Position numbers and translations under genes: made by a program
Shown here: piece after piece, positions 1-5,297 of the stretch
Layout of the letters: every line of letters starts with the position of its first letter
Position numbering within the stretch: the first letter of the stretch is position 1
The notes under the pieces: generated by a model
Seen by the model: the letters and a program-made list of their open reading frames with translations, nothing else
Database searches by the model: none
What the model was told of the DNA's origin: nothing
NCBI GenBank assembly: GCA_021647535.1
Contig: JAKIUO010000192.1
Span: 1 to 5,297, forward strand
DNA: 5,297 bases
Direction: 5' to 3'
From: Hyphomicrobiaceae bacterium
GTDB taxonomy: Bacteria; Pseudomonadota; Alphaproteobacteria; Rhizobiales; JAKIUO01

Positions 1-366
1 ACGTATAAGCCCGGCGTTCGGGATATTGCATATGACCCTGCCGACCTCAAACGGGCGCAAACCATCGACAAAGGCCATGGCCGGATTGAAACGCGATGCC
101 TGTGCGTGCGCACAAAATTGCCCGATCGACTCGACCAGAAATGGCCGGGCCTGACGGCTATCTGCCGCATAGAACACATAATATAAACAAAGACATACAC
201 ATTAAGAGAGCGGATTTATGCGATCACCAGTCTAGCTGATGACAGGCTTGATCCCGAGCTGCTTTTGCAACTGGCAAGAGACCATTGGCAGGTCGAAAAC
301 CACTTGCACTATGTCAAGGATGTGACCGTTGGCGAAGAGGCTTGCCGTGTCCGCAGCGGGGCCGAG
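1..366 (+). pseudogene. ISAs1-family transposase remnant (C-terminal part, interrupted by a stop)
   Basis: In frame 1 the translation carries ISAs1 (DDE-type, H-repeat-associated) transposase hallmarks in the right order: DKGHGRIETR (codons 67-96), a WPGL motif near 160-171, YAITSL (217-234), then RDHWQVENHLHYVKDVTVGE (about 277-336) and RVRSG. The Glu of the VEN motif (codon 295-297) would be the last residue of the DDE triad. The 5' part lies outside the window. A TAA at 184-186 interrupts the frame between WPGL and YAITSL, yet homology resumes in the same frame, so a single substitution rather than an indel explains it. After about 366 the frame stays open to 639 but no longer resembles the family; the usual C-terminal tail (an alanine/leucine/arginine-rich segment) is missing. 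I infer a dead insertion-sequence copy. I could not identify its terminal inverted repeat or target duplication. Confidence 0.85.
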
Positions 367-626
367 ATCCGAAAATCCGGACAAGAACCAAAACCAGCAA
401 GAGAAGCCTTCGCAGAACGAAAATGGTCGGCCATAAACTCATTACCGAGCCATGAATTGAATTGCCCTGGGACTTGTCCCAAGGCTATGCGTGCAGCATT
501 TCCGCCCGGCGAGGGCAGGTGGCGTCAGCCACTTTTGCGTGATTTGCGGCGCTCTCTATGGCTTTTTGCCCCAACTCCCTATAAGAGACAGACAAACAAG
601 TTTGCTTTTGAAAAGGGGTGCGTGAC
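367..626. other. Gene-free stretch between transposase remnant and trxB
   Basis: No convincing gene is visible. It probably contains the decayed insertion-sequence tail, the first GGGACTTGTCCC palindrome (469-480), a small hairpin GTGGC-gtca-GCCAC (519-532) followed by four T (a weak terminator at best), and the trxB promoter. A TATAAG at 580-585 could be a -10 box, but I see no good -35 box at the proper distance. The trxB ribosome binding site AAGGGG is at 613-618. Confidence 0.5.
463..484. repeat. Palindrome, copy 1 (GGGACTTGTCCC core)
   Basis: The arms GCCCTGGGAC and GTCCCAAGGC flank a central TT, with one mismatch in ten pairs. The 12-base core GGGACTTGTCCC (469-480) recurs at 1623-1634 on the other side of trxB. 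No T-run follows, so a classic terminator is unlikely. It may be a short dispersed palindromic repeat of this genome or a protein-binding site. Confidence 0.6.
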
Positions 627-1580
627 ATGGCTGATGTGAAACATGCGAAACTGATGATTTTGGGTTCTGGTCCAGCTGGCTATACGGCGGCGATTTATGC
701 GGCCCGGGCAATGGTAGAGCCTGTTTTGATTCAGGGTATGCAGCCGGGTGGTCAGTTGACGATCACCACAGAAGTTGAGAATTACCCCGGTTTTACTGAG
801 GAGATACAAGGTCCTTGGCTGATGGAGCAGATGCAGGGGCAGGCCGAGCGCATGGGCACGCAGATGGTGCAGGATCATATTGTCGAGGTTGATTTTTCCA
901 GCAAACCGATCACCATGAAGGGCGATGGTGATAACCGCTATTCATGTGATGCGCTGATTATCTGCACTGGTGCGCAGGCGCGTTGGCTGGGTCTTCCAAG
1001 CGAAACAAAATTCCAGGGCTATGGCGTTTCGGCATGTGCCACTTGCGACGGGTTTTTCTATCGCGGCAAGAAGGTGATTGTTGTCGGCGGCGGCAATACA
1101 GCGCTCGAAGAGGCTATTTTCCTTACCAATTTTGCGCAAAAAGTCTATCTCGTGCATCGGCGTGATGAGCTGCGCGGCGAAAAAATTCTGCAGCATCGCC
1201 TCTTGAACAATGACAAGATCGAAGTCATCTGGGATACGGTTCTGGATGAAGTGCTGGGTGATGAAGACCCGCTCGGCGTGACGGCCGCCAAGCTCAAAAA
1301 TATCAAGACGGGTGAGCTCAGCGAGCTGTCAATTGACGGTATTTTCATCGCCATCGGTCATGCGCCTTCAACGGAGCTGTTCATCGATAAGCTCGACATG
1401 AAGCCCAATAAATATCTCATCACGGCCCCCGACAGTACCAAAACCAATATTCCAGGAGTGTTCGCAGCGGGTGATGTTACCGATGATATTTATCGTCAGG
1501 CCGTAACAGCTGCGGGTCTGGGCTGCATGGCGGCGCTGGAAGCTGAGAAATATCTGAATGAGCTGGAGGGCGAGGGGTAG
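627..1580 (+). CDS. trxB: Thioredoxin reductase (NADPH)
   Basis: A flavoenzyme that passes electrons from NADPH through FAD and a redox-active disulfide to thioredoxin in the cytoplasm (EC 1.8.1.9). In the 317-residue product the FAD dinucleotide motif GSGPAG is at 13-18, PGGQLTITTEVENYPG at 40-55, the active-site Cys pair CATC at 137-140 inside the NADPH domain, the NADPH-binding GGGNTALEEA from 154, HRRDELR at 177-183, and the C-terminal FAD motif GDVTDD from 282. Length and domain order are normal for low-molecular-weight bacterial TrxB. I prefer ATG at 627 over the in-frame GTG at 618, because AAGGGG at 613-618 then sits 8 bases upstream and the GTG overlaps that site. It stands alone on its strand, with a transposase remnant upstream and ispA convergent downstream. 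The CATC motif and overall match argue against a ferredoxin-NADP reductase of the same fold. Confidence 0.96.
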   Translation: MADVKHAKLMILGSGPAGYTAAIYAARAMVEPVLIQGMQPGGQLTITTEVENYPGFTEEIQGPWLMEQMQGQAERMGTQMVQDHIVEVDFSSKPITMKGDGDNRYSCDALIICTGAQARWLGLPSETKFQGYGVSACATCDGFFYRGKKVIVVGGGNTALEEAIFLTNFAQKVYLVHRRDELRGEKILQHRLLNNDKIEVIWDTVLDEVLGDEDPLGVTAAKLKNIKTGELSELSIDGIFIAIGHAPSTELFIDKLDMKPNKYLITAPDSTKTNIPGVFAAGDVTDDIYRQAVTAAGLGCMAALEAEKYLNELEGEG

Positions 1581-1693
1581 AAGAATGACCTCGCCGGTCA
1601 GGCGTCTTTGCAGACAGCATTGGGGACTTGTCCCCAAACCCCAATTTATAAAAGGGGATCAGGGGCTCTAAATAGGACGGGGAACGCGTTTCT
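1581..1693. other. Convergent trxB/ispA intergenic region
   Basis: This 113-base region lies between two facing stop codons, so a bidirectional terminator would be expected. It holds short overlapping hairpins, TGACC-tcgcc-GGTCA (1586-1600) and CGCC-ggtca-GGCG (1592-1604), and the longer palindrome at 1620-1637. None is followed by a T-run on either strand, so I do not call an intrinsic terminator here. Confidence 0.45.
1620..1637. repeat. Palindrome, copy 2 (GGGACTTGTCCC core)
   Basis: A perfect inverted repeat, TTGGGGAC-tt-GTCCCCAA, lies 40 bases after the trxB stop. It shares its 12-base core with 469-480 upstream of trxB. It may help end transcription of trxB and ispA as a hairpin, but no U-tract follows on either strand. 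Confidence 0.7.
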
Positions 1694-2590
1694 TCAGCGT
1701 CCTTGCGCGGCCACAAATCGTGTCGCGGCGATGAGATATTCGGCGCGTTCGCCAAACGGGCTGAGACTTTTGAGGGCTTCTTCTTCCAGCGTTGCCACAT
1801 AGGATTTAGCCTTGTCGAGACCCATGCGCGCCACCACTGTGGCCTTGCCGCTGGCCTCATCCTTGCCCGCCGTTTTGCCCATATCATCGCTGGAAGCTGT
1901 GGTGTCCAGAATATCGTCGGCGGCCTGATACATGAGGCCCAAAAGCTGTCCAAAACTGCGCAGCATGTCAATTTCTTCAGGTTTGACTTCGGCCATATGG
2001 CCCCCGGCGACGCAGGCAAATTCGATAAGCTTGCCGGTTTTCATAGTGTGGATGCGCGAGATAACGGCTAGGCGCGTTTTGCCCCCTTTGCCCTCTTCTT
2101 CAAGGTCCATCATTTGCCCCCCGGCCATGCCGGCCCAGCCCGAGGCTGTGGCCAGTTCCAGCACCAGCTGGGCGCGCACTGTCGGATTGGCGTGGCAACC
2201 AGGGTGTGCCAGAATTTCAAAGGCCAGACTTTGCAAAGCATCGCCAGCCAGTATGGCTGTGGCTTCGTCATAGGCCTTGTGAACCGTTGGTTTGCCCCGG
2301 CGCAGATCATCATCATCCATGGCTGGCAGATCATCATGGACCAGAGAATAGCAATGAATGAGTTCAAGGGCGCAGGCGGCATCAATGGTGCGCCCTGGTG
2401 CTCTGCCGAACATGCGTGCCGCTTCGATCATTAAAAAGGGGCGCAAGCGCTTGCCACCGGACATAACAGCATGTTGCATGGCGTCGGCCAATGTGCGCGG
2501 TGGTCCAAAATGCTGGCCCGGCATCAAGTGCTGGCCCAGCTGTTTGGTGACCAGACGGGCATTTTCATTTAGTCTTTGCTCAAAATCCAT
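1694..2590 (-). CDS. ispA: Farnesyl diphosphate synthase / short-chain polyprenyl synthetase
   Basis: A trans-isoprenyl diphosphate synthase that condenses isopentenyl diphosphate with allylic diphosphates, supplying C15 (perhaps C20) precursors for quinones, undecaprenyl phosphate and other isoprenoids. The 298-residue product is normal length. Visible motifs: GGKRLRP at 45-51; the first Asp-rich motif DDLPAMD at 86-92 within HDDLPAMDDDDLRRGKPT; GDALQ at 116-120; GGQMMDL at 157-163; and the second Asp-rich motif DDILD at 225-229, followed by the K/D-rich GKTAGKDEASGKAT segment. The four-residue spacing in the first motif and Tyr81 five residues before it resemble E. coli IspA, but chain length cannot be fixed by eye. 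The ATG at 2590 is preferred because AGGGAA (2598-2603, read on the minus strand) lies 7 bases upstream; the frame extends further only to a TTG at 2647. It is convergent with trxB and divergent from rpmF. Confidence 0.93.
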   Translation of the reverse strand: MDFEQRLNENARLVTKQLGQHLMPGQHFGPPRTLADAMQHAVMSGGKRLRPFLMIEAARMFGRAPGRTIDAACALELIHCYSLVHDDLPAMDDDDLRRGKPTVHKAYDEATAILAGDALQSLAFEILAHPGCHANPTVRAQLVLELATASGWAGMAGGQMMDLEEEGKGGKTRLAVISRIHTMKTGKLIEFACVAGGHMAEVKPEEIDMLRSFGQLLGLMYQAADDILDTTASSDDMGKTAGKDEASGKATVVARMGLDKAKSYVATLEEEALKSLSPFGERAEYLIAATRFVAAQGR

Positions 2591-2770
2591 GTGTCCATTC
2601 CCTATTTTGCCATTGCGATAGCATGGATCAGTTCCCAGTGAAACCAAATCCTGCTCATTAGACCATCAATCAAAACATTGCTGGTCATTTTGCAAGATTG
2701 AGCGTATAAGAGGCGCAACAATTTGATTGAATGAGAGCTCCAGGCTCCTTGCAGATCCGTAAAATCAGTC

Positions 2771-2776
2771 TATATG
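2771..2776 (+). promoter_or_regulatory. Possible rpmF promoter (-10 box; -35 at 2749-2754)
   Basis: TTGCAG (2749-2754) and TATATG (2771-2776) are 16 bases apart, 60 bases before the rpmF start. Each matches the sigma-70 consensus only partly (3/6 and 4/6), so this is a candidate only. The 246-base region between ispA and rpmF must hold both divergent promoters; I found no clear one for ispA. Confidence 0.25.
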
Positions 2777-2836
2777 GGCTGCTTTTAGGAGGTTTTTGAG
2801 GGGTTTTTGGGCTTGGAGAGAAGGAGTTAATCCCAA

Positions 2837-3028
2837 ATGGCCGTACCAAAAAGTAAAATATCCCGCATGAAACGTGGTTTTCGTCGTTCAACCGATGCGC
2901 TGAAATCGCCTGTTTATGTAGAAGACAAAAAATCTGGCGAAATGCATCGCCCGCACCATATCAACCTGATAACAGGTGAATATAATGGACGTCAGATTTT
3001 GAAACCCTTGGATGCTGACGAAGAATAG
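2837..3028 (+). CDS. rpmF: 50S ribosomal protein L32 (bL32)
   Basis: A small basic protein of the large ribosomal subunit. The 63-residue product begins MAVPKSKISRMKRGFRRSTDAL and contains RPHHINLITGEYNGRQIL (about 38-55), the pattern of alphaproteobacterial L32. It has no cysteines, so it is the zinc-free form, as is usual in this group. The tail is acidic (DADEE). AAGGAG at 2821-2826 lies 10 bases before the ATG and supports this start. A stronger AGGAGG at 2787-2792 is too far upstream to serve rpmF. No other ribosomal gene adjoins it; the gene is divergent from ispA and followed after 213 bases by a membrane-protein gene. The last 14 bases of the coding sequence are repeated right after the stop. 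Confidence 0.97.
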   Translation: MAVPKSKISRMKRGFRRSTDALKSPVYVEDKKSGEMHRPHHINLITGEYNGRQILKPLDADEE

Positions 3029-3050
3029 AGCATACTGACGAAGAATAGGT
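3011..3050 (+). repeat. 20-bp tandem duplication at the rpmF 3' end
   Basis: Two adjacent 20-base units (3011-3030 and 3031-3050) share the 14-base string CTGACGAAGAATAG, at 3015-3028 and 3035-3048. The first copy encodes the last residues and stop of rpmF (A-D-E-E-stop); the second is non-coding because it follows the stop. Differences are confined to the unit ends. It looks like a recent slippage or small tandem duplication. Confidence 0.8.
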
Positions 3051-3107
3051 CAGCGCCAACAGGTGGATTTGACTTGAATTTCTAATCTGGATTTGCCGGT
3101 TTCTGCC

Positions 3108-3129
3108 TGATGTCGCATATTTGACATCA
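3108..3129. promoter_or_regulatory. Inverted repeat downstream of rpmF
   Basis: TGATGTC (3108-3114) and GACATCA (3123-3129) form a perfect 7-base inverted repeat around an 8-base centre, followed by TTTTAA. It could be a weak terminator for rpmF or an operator for the next gene. A consensus -35 hexamer TTGACA (3121-3126) overlaps its right arm, but no -10 box lies at the usual distance. Confidence 0.35.
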
Positions 3130-3241
3130 TTTTAAGGCTATGAATCCGCGATCTGATCGTTATTATGGGAGAGAAACACAGGGGTGACCTGCTCTTGTAA
3201 TGGCGAGTTTTTGAAAATTAATCCGGATTGAGGAGAAGAAA

Positions 3242-3718
3242 ATGGTAATGCCAGGGGTGGGTGTACATCATCGACAATCGAGTTTGCCCGTTCGTATCAT
3301 CAGAATGATACCGTTGATGTTGCTTGTGCTGATTGCTTATTTTACAGTTGCCCTGTTTGCAGGGGATCCAACTGATGATTTAAAAGATCCGCTTTTGAAA
3401 GTCTTGACCGACCCTTGGTTCTCGATGGGTTTGCCATCTGGTGGCGTATGGTCGTTTACGCTTGAGCATGTGTTTATTGGTGTGTCGCTGATTTTTCTGT
3501 TTTTTGAACTTGTAAAGGCAACCGGAATTGGTGGAGAAGCTATCGCTGAGATGGCTGTTTCTACCGTAGTGTTTATTTTGTTTCTGGTGCTCTTCCTGAC
3601 CATGAAATCAGCAGCAACCTCGCTGTTCTTCATTTTGACAATGATCTCGTTCATTGATGTGCTGGCAGGCTATATTATCGGCATCAAGGTCGCCCGTCGC
3701 GACTTTTCAGTGGGCTAG
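3242..3718 (+). CDS. Four-helix inner-membrane protein of unknown function
   Basis: I do not recognise this 158-residue protein. Four hydrophobic segments are visible at about residues 19-40, 72-91, 103-121 and 125-148. Basic residues before the first helix (R11, R18, R21) and after the last (K149, R152, R153) suggest both ends are cytoplasmic. The loop at 41-70 is acidic (GDPTDDLKDP) and would be periplasmic. Charged residues in or beside helices (E89 in FFELVKA, D139 in FIDVLAG) could be functional. There is no signal peptidase site and no enzymatic motif. AGGAG at 3231-3235 sits 6 bases before the ATG at 3242, which favours it over the ATG at 3248. The gene is separated from rpmF by 213 bases and ends 40 bases before a strong terminator, so it is probably transcribed alone or as the last gene after rpmF. 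Residue composition and a good ribosome site make it a real gene. Confidence 0.85.
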   Translation: MVMPGVGVHHRQSSLPVRIIRMIPLMLLVLIAYFTVALFAGDPTDDLKDPLLKVLTDPWFSMGLPSGGVWSFTLEHVFIGVSLIFLFFELVKATGIGGEAIAEMAVSTVVFILFLVLFLTMKSAATSLFFILTMISFIDVLAGYIIGIKVARRDFSVG

Positions 3719-3758
3719 CTGGTCTTTGTACCGGGTGTGCGAAGAGATTTGAAATTTT

Positions 3759-3792
3759 AAAAGGCCGATCTTTCATAGATCGGCCTTTTTTT
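3759..3792 (+). terminator. Intrinsic terminator after the membrane-protein gene
   Basis: A perfect 13-base-pair stem, AAAAGGCCGATCT (3759-3771) with AGATCGGCCTTTT (3777-3789), closes a TTCAT loop and runs into seven T (3786-3792). This is a textbook Rho-independent terminator. The A-run on the left arm could also make it work on the minus strand. It isolates the downstream aminotransferase frame from the upstream unit. Confidence 0.93.
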
Positions 3793-3794
3793 AT

Positions 3795-3816
3795 GGTTTG
3801 CCATATTGGCAAAACC
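3795..3816. promoter_or_regulatory. Palindrome upstream of the aminotransferase gene
   Basis: TTTGCCA-tat-TGGCAAA (3797-3813) is a perfect inverted repeat that extends to GG/CC with one bulged A. It lies 63 bases before the ATG at 3879 and just after the terminator. Its position fits an operator for a dimeric regulator; no partner regulator gene is in the window, so this is inference. Confidence 0.35.
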
Positions 3817-3878
3817 TGAGTAATCAGCTAAGGCTTTTTTTGGTTAATCATCAAAGCAAGTTTCAAGGGATATTCAAG

Positions 3879-4679
3879 ATGCCAACTCCAGCAGCCGGTC
3901 GTTATTTTTTGCAGGTTCCCGGGCCAACCGTTGTGCCTGATCGGGTGCTAAAAGCGATGAGTATGCCGCTTCTCGATCATCGCGGCCCGCAATTCTCATC
4001 TTTTGCCGCAAAGATTTCCACAGACCTCAAAAAACTGTTTCGCACGCAGCAGCCGGTCATGATTTTTCCTTCCAGTGGCACGGGGGCCTGGCAGGCGGCA
4101 TTCTGCAATACAATGAGCCCCGGTGATACGGTTTTACTGCCAGAAGTTGGTATGTTCTCGACGTTGTGGGGCAAGAATGCGCGCGCGATGGGGCTGGAAG
4201 TGATCGAGATCCCCGGCGACTGGCGTTCGGGCATTGATGCGGCCAAGGTTGAAGAGGCCCTCAAAGCCGACAGCGCTGGTAAAATCAAGGCCGTGCTGGC
4301 GACCCACAACGAAACCTCGCCGGGTGTGACCTCTGATATTCCAGCAGTACGCGCCGCGATAGATGCGGCAGGGCATGAGGCCATGCTATTTGTTGATACC
4401 ATTTCTTCGCTGGCCGCTACCGATATGCGCCATGATGACTGGGGCATTGATGTCACCATCTGTGGTTCGCAAAAAGGCTTCATGCTGCCGCCAGGCCTGT
4501 CCTTTACAGTGGCCTCTGCCAAGGCACTTGCTGCTGTTGAAAGCGCCACCCTTCCCAAGGGCTATTTTGATTGGGCACCTGCCATTGAAGCGGCAGGCAA
4601 CGGCCTATATCCTTATACGCCGCCGGTCAGCATGTTTTATGGCTTGCGTGAAGCAGTGGATATGCTGCTGGAAGAGGTT
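3879..4679 (+). other. N-terminal part of alanine/serine-glyoxylate aminotransferase (class V)
   Basis: This family transfers an amino group from serine or alanine to glyoxylate, giving glycine plus hydroxypyruvate or pyruvate, with pyridoxal phosphate. It serves glyoxylate detoxification and, in methylotrophs, the serine cycle. Visible features: the N-terminal PGPTVVP (about residues 14-20) with DHRGPQF near 33-39; the phosphate-contacting SSGTGAW at 65-71; HNETSPGV, typical of the family; Asp173 in FVDTISSLA, expected to contact the pyridine nitrogen; and Lys199 in GSQKGFMLPPGL, expected to form the Schiff base. LYPYTPP and YGLREAVDMLLEE follow, where the normal protein would continue with about 120 more residues. 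That missing part holds the small domain and the arginine that binds the substrate carboxylate, so this piece alone should be inactive. Ile is rarely encoded by ATA here (1 of 12) and no Arg codon is AGA or AGG. Confidence 0.88.
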
Positions 4680-5297
4680 ATAAAGCAGGGTGCCCGACTG
4701 GCGCGTCCCGGTGAGTTTAGTGAGCGTGCCTTTCTCAATGGCAAACTAGATCTGCTTCAGGCAGAGGCTATTGCCGATCTTATAGAGGCTGATACAGCAA
4801 CGGCAGTGCGTCTGGCCAATCGCTCTCTTCAGGGGGAGTTCTCACGTTGCATCCACTCCCTGGTTGATGCCATCACGCAGCTTCGCATCTATCTGGAGGC
4901 CGCCATGGATTTTCCGGAGGAGGAGATAGACTTTCTTTCTGATGGAAAAGTGAGTGCTGACTTACAGTCAATCATCCACCAAATAGAGGATGTGCAAAAG
5001 AAGGCCAAGATTGGACGGCTGCTGCGGGATGGCATGCAGCTGGTGATTGCGGGTCAACCCAATGCTGGAAAGTCCAGCCTGTTGAATGCCCTGGTGGGTC
5101 GGGATAGCGCCATTGTAACCGAGATCCCCGGAACCACCCGTGATCTGCTGAGAGAGCAGATACAGATAGATGGCATGCCGTTGCATCTGGTGGATACGGC
5201 CGGTTTGAGAGAGAGCGAAGACCGAATTGAGCTGGAGGGTATAAAGCGTGCCAGGGAGGAGGTCAACCGGGCCGGGCATATTCCCCGGGGGGTTGAT
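3879..5297 (+). CDS. In-frame aminotransferase-MnmE chimera, open at the window end
   Basis: A single frame of 473 codons starts at ATG 3879 (AAGGGA at 3865-3870, 8 bases upstream) and has no stop before the window edge. Residues 1 to about 267 are a class V PLP aminotransferase of the alanine/serine-glyoxylate type. From about 263 onward it is MnmE, the tRNA-modification GTPase. The two families have no known functional link, and both halves are incomplete: the aminotransferase lacks its C-terminal small domain, and MnmE lacks roughly its first 90 residues. Expected family lengths are near 390-400 and 450 residues. The join lies around 4659-4680, at residues M-L-L-E-E-V, a stretch compatible with both families. 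A folded bifunctional protein is unlikely. A chimeric clone, read or assembly is the simplest explanation; a genomic rearrangement is possible. The two parts are described separately below. Confidence 0.85.
   Translation, partial: MPTPAAGRYFLQVPGPTVVPDRVLKAMSMPLLDHRGPQFSSFAAKISTDLKKLFRTQQPVMIFPSSGTGAWQAAFCNTMSPGDTVLLPEVGMFSTLWGKNARAMGLEVIEIPGDWRSGIDAAKVEEALKADSAGKIKAVLATHNETSPGVTSDIPAVRAAIDAAGHEAMLFVDTISSLAATDMRHDDWGIDVTICGSQKGFMLPPGLSFTVASAKALAAVESATLPKGYFDWAPAIEAAGNGLYPYTPPVSMFYGLREAVDMLLEEVIKQGARLARPGEFSERAFLNGKLDLLQAEAIADLIEADTATAVRLANRSLQGEFSRCIHSLVDAITQLRIYLEAAMDFPEEEIDFLSDGKVSADLQSIIHQIEDVQKKAKIGRLLRDGMQLVIAGQPNAGKSSLLNALVGRDSAIVTEIPGTTRDLLREQIQIDGMPLHLVDTAGLRESEDRIELEGIKRAREEVNRAGHIPRGVD
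4680..5297 (+). other. mnmE: MnmE (TrmE) fragment, tRNA-modification GTPase
   Basis: MnmE works with MnmG to place the carboxymethylaminomethyl group on the wobble uridine (U34) of several tRNAs. The part present runs from the end of the N-terminal folate-binding domain (ARLARPGEFSERAFLNGKLD) through the first helical-domain section (QAEAIADLIEADTA, LRIYLEAAMDFPEEEIDFLSDG) into the G domain. There, numbered in the fused frame, GQPNAGKSS (G1) begins at 392, GTTRD (G2) is at 418-422 and DTAGLR (G3) at 439-444. The G4 motif and the C-terminal Cys (CIGK) would lie beyond the window. Wording such as FPEEEIDFLSDGKV and the overall match recall gammaproteobacterial MnmE rather than alphaproteobacterial copies; this is from memory, not an alignment. 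Ile is often ATA (7 of 19) and AGA/AGG appear for Arg (3 of 18), unlike the part before the join. The final residues NRAGHIPRGVD depart from the expected NRADHILLVVD-like pattern. Confidence 0.92.

Noticed and set aside
519..536. Hairpin GTGGC-gtca-GCCAC followed by TTTT as a terminator before trxB
   Set aside because: A five-pair stem with four T is too weak to call, and there is no intact upstream gene needing it.
265..639. Open frame starting at TTG 265, considered as an independent protein
   Set aside because: Its first ~34 residues are the continuation of the ISAs1 transposase frame from upstream; the rest has no family resemblance and runs into the trxB start. It is part of the pseudogene, not a separate gene.
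2666..2730. 9-base inverted repeat TCAATCAAA (2666-2674) / TTTGATTGA (2722-2730) in the ispA-rpmF divergent region
   Set aside because: The arms are AT-rich and 47 bases apart and the match does not extend; it could easily be chance.
2796..2870. Possible 24-codon leader ORF (TTG 2796) after a consensus AGGAGG at 2787-2792, overlapping rpmF
   Set aside because: Only 3 bases separate AGGAGG from the TTG, too few for good initiation, and the peptide has no attenuator-like features.
3121..3144. Promoter using the perfect TTGACA at 3121-3126 for the membrane-protein gene
   Set aside because: The nearest -10-like hexamer, TATGAA at 3139-3144, is only 12 bases away, outside the normal 16-18 base spacing.
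3977..4558. 193-residue minus-strand open frame opposite the aminotransferase
   Set aside because: It lies wholly within the well-supported plus-strand aminotransferase, has low-complexity Ala/Ser-rich content and no family motifs.

Overview
The window looks like a metagenomic or draft-assembly contig made mostly of alphaproteobacterial chromosome. The Cys-free L32, the TrxB and IspA types and the moderate base composition all suggest this group; no lower rank can be read from the sequence. At least one end appears chimeric.

Layout: positions 1-366 hold the decayed C-terminal half of an ISAs1-family transposase with an internal TAA stop. A gene-free stretch of about 260 bases follows. Next is trxB (627-1580, +, thioredoxin reductase), which faces ispA (1694-2590, -, farnesyl/polyprenyl diphosphate synthase) across a short convergent intergenic region carrying a GGGACTTGTCCC palindrome. 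The same palindrome core also lies upstream of trxB. A 246-base divergent region separates ispA from rpmF (2837-3028, +, ribosomal protein bL32), whose last codons are tandemly duplicated just past its stop. A 158-residue four-helix membrane protein of unknown function (3242-3718, +) ends at a textbook intrinsic terminator (3759-3792).

From 3879 to the window edge one uninterrupted reading frame joins two unrelated proteins. Residues 1-267 are the N-terminal two thirds of a class V alanine/serine-glyoxylate aminotransferase. From about residue 263 onward it is MnmE (TrmE), the tRNA-modification GTPase, in a form resembling gammaproteobacterial versions and starting at about residue 90 of normal MnmE. 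The join falls where both families have a Leu-Leu-Glu-Glu-like stretch. Codon choice changes across it, and the last ~30 bases depart from the MnmE consensus in a way that looks like poor base calling. I judge a chimeric contig more likely than a real fusion gene, but the sequence alone cannot settle it.

The intact genes are housekeeping functions (redox, isoprenoid synthesis, translation) in separate transcription units. I see no CRISPR array, tRNA, rRNA, prophage or defence system. The points worth a second look are the aminotransferase-MnmE join, the stop-interrupted transposase, the paired palindromes around trxB and the rpmF tail duplication.
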